A stretch of 64,000 nucleotides of DNA from Climacium dendroides (Eukaryota; Streptophyta; Bryopsida; Hypnales; Climaciaceae). How positions within the stretch are numbered: the first letter of the stretch is position 1; each line of letters opens with the position of its first letter. The stretch covers positions 10,354,001 to 10,418,000 of the forward strand of contig OX467082.1 in NCBI GenBank assembly GCA_950106755.1, given 5' to 3'. Below are positions 57,442 to 64,000 of this stretch, piece by piece. The translations under genes were made by a program, and so were the position numbers. A model generated the notes under the pieces. That model had not been told where the DNA came from, made no database searches, and was given only the letters and a program-made list of their open reading frames with translations.

Positions 57442-57834
57442 CTCCCTCCATGTCCTATTAGTCATTTTGATAGTATTGAAAGTATTAATTTATGATTTTT
57501 TAATGCATGTGCTAATTAAATCATTTTATAGTGAATGTTTACAAATTTGTCCTCTTGATTGCAAAACAAGTAGCTTTGAGATATTGATTGCAAACACATA
57601 AAGATTAGAGGATAAGAAATTGCAATACATATAAAGTGCCCACTTAGTGGTCTTAAAAGATTTAAAGTGTGTAATACGGATAATAAACTAGATTTTTGTG
57701 CTTCATTTCATTAGTTGTTAGAAAAAACAAAAGAAATCATTTCAATCCTAAAATTAGGCTTAAAATAAAAGACATAGGAAATTGGGGAGAAATGAAAAAA
57801 TCCAAAGGGACTAATAAAATGATATAGAAGGAGG
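57442..57834. mobile_element. Possible Stowaway/mariner-type MITE, about 390 bp
   Basis: The left end CTCCCTCCATGTCCTATTAG resembles the inverted right end, CTCCTTCTATATCATTTTAT. A TA precedes the left end, but the right flank is ATG, so the target duplication is imperfect. The CTCCCTCC start is typical of plant mariner relatives. No transposase. Confidence 0.5.
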
Positions 57835-58929
57835 ATGTTGTAAGTCATTAAAAATACCAACTAATAACCCCAAGGTGAAGTTTTTGAATCTTGTTGCTTG
57901 CATGCTAGTTACCTATGGCTACTAGGGAAGGTATGGCAAAGGCATTAGTTCCAAAACTTTGAACACATGGTTACACAATCTGGAAATTTTGGATAGGCAA
58001 TTTGAGCAATGCAAAGATTTTGGAATGAAAGTCCTATTCCCTCAACCCACTTGGGTAATTTAAAATAACAAGGAATTAAAATTTTGTTTTTTGGTCACAT
58101 TTTGTAACACTCTTTTTAACTATTTTTGACATTTGGAGGGATAGACTTTCTAATGTACATAATTCAACAAATTTTCAAGTGTTCTTTTGACTCTCTAGTG
58201 TCAAAAACTAATATCTTTCACAATTTTTTTTTGATACATTAATGTGAAAACCCTATTGAAAAAAAGAATTAAAAAGTCACCCTTTTCAATATAGTGATAC
58301 TACAAGAACAAGTATAGAATTAGGGTCTACTATGCAAAAGAAAATAGGGTAGTACTACTCCATTTCAAACTATTCTCCTTTCAAATAACACTACTTTGGC
58401 AAATCATTTAATTAAAGTCATACATGATAATTTGTTGCACACGGAGTAGTGCAAAAGCAATATTTATATCAAAATGACAAAACTATTTACATCCATGGAC
58501 ATGGACAAAACTATCAATATGGACGAAATATCATTTAGTCATCCCAAAGTATGTGTATTTGTCCAAAGAATAGTGACGCCATGGCAAGGTGTAAGCCTAA
58601 TAGAGGTAAGTAGCAAATAAAAATTTAACATTACATCCTACACCTCCACGTAACTGAACTTAGTGCTTACCCAATTTCTTGGCATAACTAGCAAGTTTTG
58701 TGCTATTGTTGTTGCAGCTCTAAAGGTCCAAAGATTGCAAGAAGAACTAACCTCTAAATGACGGACCCATGACCACTATCCATCACTCAATTTGTTGTCA
58801 TTTTGCAACTAGATATGTATGAAAAACAAATTAATTATTTTTCAAAGATGAAATTACATGTCTTCTATACTTTACAAATTTTTTAGATTTTTTTTAAAAA
58901 ATTTGAAAAAAAAGTGAAGAAATTCAAAT
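57835..58929. other. AT-rich intergenic DNA, no gene seen
   Basis: Nothing recognised except a short stretch near 58830-58930 similar to family V (44240-44350). Confidence 0.45.
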
Positions 58930-59610
58930 AGAAAATCAAATAGAAAATCCAAGTTGTTTTGAATGTTTGGGAGCAATTCAAAGTTTAAAATCTTGACATT
59001 TTTGGATTATAATGAACTTTGGAAGCTTGTTTTTTTCATACAATATCCGTTTCTAATTATTCTTTTTTGAAAAATTGCACATACTAGTCTAGTTTGTGTA
59101 ATTAAAATTTCACATCAATCCAAGAAGTAATGAGTGATTGAAAAACATTTTAGTAGAAGGAGGTTTAGCCTCAAATATATTTTTTGCAATTTTTCTTGCT
59201 TTTTTTTACATTTCAAAATCATTATGTAGACCTCACCAAATTCAGGTCTTTATTATGAGTAAAATCACACATGATGATGAACCATGTCATGTGCTCAATA
59301 GCCTAAAATCACACACATGGGTTGGCAGTTTCTCACCACATGAAGTCATTTCTATTTTTACATCCCATGTGCACTGTTTGGGGGCACTTGTGTAGGGGCG
59401 GTTCTTAATGCCCACACTGTTTTCTAGCCTCCTCTTATACAAGATTACAAACTCAATAAAATACTCTTCATAACCCACCATGAAAGGTTAATAAGAAAAA
59501 TATGGATGAAAAACTGCTTTTGCACTCTTTCCATCTCACAGTGTTGTCATCAGGACGCTGCCTGGGGTGGATGCTGCCTGGGGTTGAATTAAATCCCAAG
59601 CTTGCTTGCT
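58930..59610 (+). repeat. Family W repeat, one arm of an inverted pair
   Basis: The inverted counterpart is 62560-63660 (plus strand), which contains an extra MITE at 62876-63323. Shared blocks include AATTCAGGTCTTTATTATGA (59239), TGGTGAGAAACTGCC-like sequence in reverse (59324-59338) and the stretch to GTTGAATTAAATCC (59583). Between about 59287 and 59481 both arms keep an open minus/plus frame of similar sequence (MVGYEEY...KQCTWDVK), but most base differences there change the amino acid. Confidence 0.75.
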
Positions 59611-59860
59611 TTCTTTGCCAATGTGATGCAGCAGCACTCTCATGTGTTGTAATATGGTCTGGTAAGCATTAAATTCATTAGACATGCTATTATTCCTTTT
59701 TGTTGCTAATTGACCCTGTTATCTGTTTAGGACATTGACTTCTCTAGATCGGACATTGCATCTGAATTGTTTGAAGGATTTTGTGGAGTGCCACTATTCA
59801 AAAGAATATCCATCAAACTTTACTTCACATCGAAATTAGCATTTGAATGTTAATCCCTAA
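59611..59860 (+). pseudogene. Decayed copy of the two-exon gene fragment (copy 3)
   Basis: ATGTGATGCAGCAGCACTCT, CATGTGTTGTAATATGGTCT, GACATTGACTTCTCTAGATC and CATCTGAATTGTTTGAAGGA align with 26205-26380. In the frame DIDFSRSDIASELFEGF, several differences from copy 1 are silent, which suggests that this was the ancestral coding frame. It is broken further on. Confidence 0.55.
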
Positions 59861-60568
59861 AAGTCCTTCACTATGTTTATACCAAAAACGTTCCAAAACT
59901 GCCATTTCTAGTATAAGTAGCAAATTTTTGAAAAAAAAAACTTTTTTTGACACGTGTAACCATAGGATCTTGTAGTATGTTCAATGAAGAATGCACAATA
60001 AAAATTTCAAAATTTTCATTGCATGGATTGCAAGATACAAGTATTCAAATTCACTAAAATCATTTTCTTAGCCCTACAAAAGGCATGGCAGCTACACTTC
60101 ATGTAGAAACAAAATTTTAAAATAATAAATTTAGACTAATTTAGCCTATTAGGGGCCCCTTAGTAAGAAAAAGTAAAAGTTAACTTAAAATTAAAGTTAA
60201 ATTGCATTTCTAAGTGTAAATAGGACTACTAGTCTAGGATGAATGGAAAAAAAATTAAATTAAAAAAAAAAATTGGATGAATGAGGTGTGACTTAGGTCA
60301 CACTCCTTCATCATCACACCGGTTCGTTTTTTTTAGAAAACTTTAAAAAACTAAAAACTAAAATAATCCACGGCATTTGTGAGACCCAATATTTTTATAT
60401 ATGATATATATTTATTGTGCATTAATTTTTTGAGCAAAGGTTGTGTTTGTTATAAATTGATTAGAATTGTGTATTATTGTAAGTTTGTTTTATCTATGAA
60501 TAAAAGAGAAAAAGAAAAACATCTGAAGGAAAACAAGTCCGCACTGCCTATCTGCTTGTTTGCAACAA
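59849..60568 (+). repeat. TTAA-flanked repeat family T, fragment, and AT-rich DNA
   Basis: TTAATCCCTAAAAGTCC (59850) starts a family T piece. Up to 60140 it matches 55300-55380 and, in reverse, 48290-48420. The remainder to 60568 is AT-rich with nothing recognised. Confidence 0.45.
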
Positions 60569-61213
60569 TTAACCCCTAAATGCCCAAGGCCTGTTTCCAG
60601 CTTCCTGAAATTTGCTCCAAATTGAACAAAATGCCAACAATTTAACAAGATGTATCAAATTTTTAAAAATTGTAACCGTACAAATTCAAACTAGACATGT
60701 TAGAGATTGCATAGGAAAAGAAAGCACAACAATATCACTTATGGAGTGAAAGATTATAATGTTTGACTATGAGGGTGTTAAAATTGCAAAAAAGAATTGA
60801 AGTCTTTTTTGCAAATCAAATCTAAAACTATGGTGACCAAAAAAATATGAAGTTAACAAACCTAACTTGTATAACCCCAATCAATTTACAGCTTCTCAAA
60901 ATTCACTCTACAACTTTTTAAAATGAATTTAGAATGTGATTTTTTCTCCAAGTTCTAGTGTATTTGAGGCTCATTTCCAAGAGCTTTTAACACTACGGAG
61001 AGTCAAGATTGCACAAGGTACCCTTGCACAAGATCTCTTATAGAAAAATCATTGTCATTTATTTTTAAGATCAGACTTTTGGTGCTAAAACTAGACTTAG
61101 TAAAAAACTTTCTAAAAATATAAATTACTAAAAATAACAAATTGGTTAGGTTTTATTTAACTTCAAAGTTTTGCAAACACCATATTTTGGTGCCTTGGGC
61201 ATTTAGGGGTTAA
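60569..61213. mobile_element. TTAA-flanked MITE with 18-bp perfect inverted ends (piggyBac-like signature)
   Basis: TTAA at 60569-60572 is followed by CCCCTAAATGCCCAAGGC. The right side has the exact reverse complement, GCCTTGGGCATTTAGGGG, then TTAA at 61210-61213. Read as a transposon, this gives a 637-bp element (60573-61209) with ends starting CCC and a TTAA target, the hallmark of piggyBac elements. An alternative is 22-bp ends flanked by ACAA (60565-60568 and 61214-61217). No transposase lies inside. Confidence 0.7.
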
Positions 61214-62241
61214 ACAATGCGTTCGTCCAAGCGAGAAGTGGTACCTGCAATTTGAAAGCCTCGAGCAAGTTGTGAAAATCGTGGCACTATGAATTGAAAT
61301 TCTTATTTCATTAAAGCAATTGAGAGAATAATAAGATGGATAGAGAGGAATAGTTTTGGACGATTGGGGACAAATCGAGAAGTCTTGGAGGAAGGAGCTA
61401 CTGCAATCGGGTCCTCTTCGGAAGCGGCAAATCAGAATCAGGATGCGGATGATTTCAGAAGTCGTTGAGGCCAATTTCTGAAGGAATTTTGGAAGGATTT
61501 TGGACCAAGATTGGCTATGGAATTCACATAAGGGGAGACCGGCAAACTCACGGGGAACAGACTGCCACGAATCGCGATTGAAGCAGTTGGAGCGGAGCAA
61601 ATCAAAGCAAGGAGCAGAGAACAATTCGGTTGATTTGAAGTGCGTTCCGGGTTGAGAAGATTGACGGAAATTCTGAGAAGTGCCGAGATTGAGGAGCAGT
61701 CGGCCACGCACCTGCAAAATTTAGATTGTGAGGTAAGATTTCGTACCATGAAGCTTATCGCAGTGCTTTGGGCTGCAGTTTGATTCGAATTGTATTCGGG
61801 TGTTCGTATCTGGGGGAAAGAAATTGCGAAAATCGAAATTGGAAAATACGCGATCAAATTCTTGTGAATCGCAATCGCAAATCGGAAGCAGAGACGTCAC
61901 TGCAGTTTTCCACTGAATTCAAAAATTCAAAAATTTTACCCAAATCCTGATCGCTCGAGGGAGGGGATCATTGACATTGGAATCGCACCTGGATTCACAA
62001 ATTCTCACACAACATTTGGGAAGAGTCTGAATCAAAATCTAAAATCAAAATCGGAATCGGGAGTACGCACGTCGCTGTGACTCCAGTGAATTGAGGCACT
62101 TCTGCATTGAATTTTTTGAATGGAATAAATCTGATAAGTTTTTGGAAAGAGGACTGAGATCGGTGGGATGATGAAGTGATTGCTATGACGAGATTGATCA
62201 ACTCTGACTGAGAGATTATTGAACTGGAATTGAAGGCGTCG
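61214..62241. other. GC-richer, purine-biased island, possibly 5' leader or LTR-like
   Basis: The plus strand is rich in GA and GAA with many CGs. A short frame, RSGLRRLTEILRSAEIEEQS, precedes a donor-like GAG/GTAAGA at about 61731. Long minus-strand frames (184 and 139 residues) are open but Ser/Leu/Pro-rich, as expected opposite purine-rich DNA. The repeated words GAATCG and AAATCGGA occur at 61780-62060. No confident gene model. Confidence 0.35.
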
Positions 62242-62400
62242 CAGGCGCGGTCCTGCACTGTGAAGCGTAGTTAGGGATTCGACAGGCCCAGACAGGGTCT
62301 GATTACACGGTTAAGGGGTGCACTTGCAGCTATAGGTCCTGGATCCACGGCCTTAGGGTATGGCACGCGGTTTTGGGGTCCAATCGCACGGGCTTGGGGT
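62242..62400 (+). repeat. GC-rich 155-bp module, copy B
   Basis: Second copy of 50344-50501, in the same orientation. It starts GCAGGCGCGGTCCTGCACTG and runs to CGGGCTTGGGGTTTT. It sits between a purine-rich island and an exon-like segment. Confidence 0.75.
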
Positions 62401-62701
62401 TTTGTCAAGCCTTAGCATCAACAGGGGTGGGCAGATTGTGGCACTCAACACCCTAGTGAGCCGTGCAAGCCCGTTTGCATGGGCAATTGTGGCCACTCTG
62501 ATTGTGGGAGCTACTGTGGCTCTGGGCTCCACAGGAGCTTTGAATCCATGGTTGAGTGCATGGTTGCCTCTGTTGCTAGGATTTAATTCAACCCTGGAGC
62601 ACTGCGGGCACCATTCTGATGACGATGCTGTGAGATGGAAAGAGTGCAAAAACATTTTTTCATTCATATTTTTCTTGTTAACTTTTCATGGTGGGTTATG
62701 A
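62400..62701 (+). pseudogene. Exon-like membrane-protein fragment, unidentified
   Basis: The plus frame reads RGGQIVALNTLVSRASPFAW, then AIVATLIVGATVALGSTGAL, then NPWLSAWLPLLLGFNSTLEH, then CGHHSDDDAVRW, and runs to a stop at 62699-62701. It contains one or two hydrophobic helices and good coding composition. It faintly recalls the C-terminal part of YjgP/YjgQ-type permeases, but I would not assign it. Its last 65 bases also appear, inverted, at 59540-59605, as part of the family W inverted pair. Confidence 0.35.
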
Positions 62702-64000
62702 AGAGTATTTAATTGAGTTTGTAATCTTGTATAGGAGGAGGCTTGAAAATAGTTCAGGCATTAAGAACCGTCCCTACACAAGTGTCTCAAAACAGTGCAC
62801 ATGGGATGTAAAAATGGAAATGACTTCATGTGGTGAGAAACTGCCAACCCATGTGTGTGATTTTAGGCTATTGAGTAAGGTAAGACAGCCCATTGTGGTC
62901 GCCTAAGAAATGACCCATTGTGGTTTTTTTCCAGGATGTGGGATGTGGACAACAATGCATGTCTTACATGATAGTAATGGAGTGAACACTGACCTCATTA
63001 GGAACTTCTAAGTTTTCAATGTGAAGTCCATTGTAAAAATTGACTTTTTTTGCCTTCTGTAATAGAAAATATTTTGACTGCATTAGGCAGTGAGATGAGC
63101 ATTACAGATTCAAATTTTAGTGGTCTTAAAGTAGTGTACAGACTCCTTTGGGCTCAATGCTTCAGAAATTTCTAGCAAATTCATACTTTGTCAAAATAAT
63201 AATAATTTCAATTGCACTTGCTATTTCTCACACTTGTAATAATGTAAGAAGAAAATTGAAAAATTTCAGCAACAAGATGATGCCAAACTCCTCATTCTGA
63301 CCACAATGGGCTGGTTTACCTTACATGACATGGTTCATCATCATGTGTGATTTTATTCATAATAAAGACCTGAATTTGGTGAGGTCTACATAATGATTTT
63401 GAAATGTCAAAAAAAACAAAAAAAATATTTGAGGCTAAACCTCCTTCTACTAAAATGTTTCTCAGTCACTCATAACTTCCTGGATTGATGTGAAATTTTA
63501 ACTACACAAACTAGACTAGTATGTGCAATTTTAAAAAAAAAACTAAAATTAGAAACGGGCATTGTATGAAAAAAAAAAAGTTGCCAAAGTTCACTGTAAT
63601 CCAAAAATGTCAGGATTTTAAACTTCAAATTGCTCCCAAACATTCAAAACAACTTGGATTGACATGAAAATCTTACCACACTAACTAGACTTCAAGGGAA
63701 ACATAATCCAACAAATTTTATTGAAAACTAACATTAGATGAAGGAAATACAAGCCACTAAAATTGCAGCCATCAAATTTAGTTTTGTGGACTCAATTTGA
63801 ACCTGTGAACTTTGATTGGCTTCCAAAAAATCAGTTCATCTTGTATTGATTTGGAAATTTTACTACACAAACTAGAAGAGAGAACGCAAATTTTCCAACA
63901 AATTTTATTGAATTCGGACATCATATGCAAAAGTTAGAGTACTTTGAATTGGATTTGAAACTATGTGAGGAAACCTTGGGGTGTTTAGCGGTTGCAATAA
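62560..64000 (-). repeat. Family W repeat, second arm (inverted)
   Basis: Reverse complement of 58930-59610 for its first part and of 48780-49210 for its last part (63560-63990). It is therefore the most complete copy of the family in the window, and it runs to the window end. It is interrupted by the MITE at 62876-63323. Confidence 0.75.
62876..63323. mobile_element. TA-flanked MITE, 444 bp, with an empty site in the other repeat arm
   Basis: The inverted ends are 23 bp with two mismatches. The left starts AGGTAAGACAGCCCATTGTG (62878), and the reverse of the right starts AGGTAAACCAGCCCATTGTG (63321). TA duplications sit at 62876-62877 and 63322-63323. The homologous arm at 59285-59300 lacks the insert and has TG (CA in reverse) at the target, consistent with a TA site. 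CCCATTGTGG is repeated again 34 bp inside the left end. TA targets point to the Tc1/mariner group. Confidence 0.85.

Noticed and set aside
59287..59481. Conserved small protein (MVGYEEY...) in both family W arms
   Set aside because: Most base differences between the two arms change the amino acid, so there is no sign of selection on the protein.
61163..61717. 184-residue minus-strand open frame
   Set aside because: Lies opposite purine-biased DNA, where few stops occur on the minus strand; composition is Ser/Leu/Pro-rich and no domain is visible.

Overview
This window looks like nuclear DNA of a land plant. It carries a TIR-NBS-LRR immune-receptor gene with plant-style GT-AG introns, a plant-type mariner transposon with CTCCCTC ends, and a family of Helitrons. 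Most of it is very AT-rich, repeat-filled and almost free of open reading frames. A few islands with higher GC and CpG content hold exon-like sequence. I cannot place the species; a bryophyte, fern or gymnosperm fits at least as well as a flowering plant. There are no bacterial operons, no CRISPR array, and no tRNA or rRNA that I could recognise.

Layout. 1-7600: AT-rich repeats, including a Helitron (2089-2914) and a TTAA-flanked repeat (about 3862-5575). 7600-10260: a CpG-rich island with the only apparently intact gene, four phase-consistent exons at 8427-9636 encoding about 214 residues with a transit-peptide-like N-terminus. 10260-12280: a 79-bp tandem repeat and AT-rich DNA. 12280-13260: an exon-like island and degenerate short repeats. 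13310-14225: a broken Merlin (IS1016/IS1595-type) transposase, followed directly by a broken mariner-like element (14232-16475). 16480-20460: a purine-rich tract, a long hairpin (17391-17950), an exon-like island and a small inverted-repeat element. 20867-23339: three Helitron copies, one nested inside another in opposite orientation. 24480-28600: GC-rich islands with gene fragments. 28615-34006: the TIR-NBS-LRR pseudogene, with four exons and all splice sites present, about 40 LRRs in 141-bp double units, and several stops and frameshifts. 34200-46300: dispersed repeats, two inverted copies of a 1.4-kb repeat, a decayed copy of the gene-fragment island with a stray LRR piece, and small hairpins and minisatellites. 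46315-57090: two more Helitrons, a recent 1-kb duplication (49190-50209 and 51768-52779), and a few orphan exons. 57400-64000: small DNA transposons, an inverted repeat pair (58930-59610 and 62560-63990), and a TTAA-flanked element with 22-bp perfect ends.

How it fits together. There is no operon or pathway here. The window records plant genome turnover: one small gene that may be live, one large immune receptor that has decayed after building a long LRR array by unit duplication, and many cut-and-paste and rolling-circle elements that dispersed, nested and carried or split gene fragments. The strongest leads are the Helitron family whose ends are confirmed by a nested insertion, the Merlin transposase in a plant context, the TTAA-type element, and the very recent LRR unit duplication.
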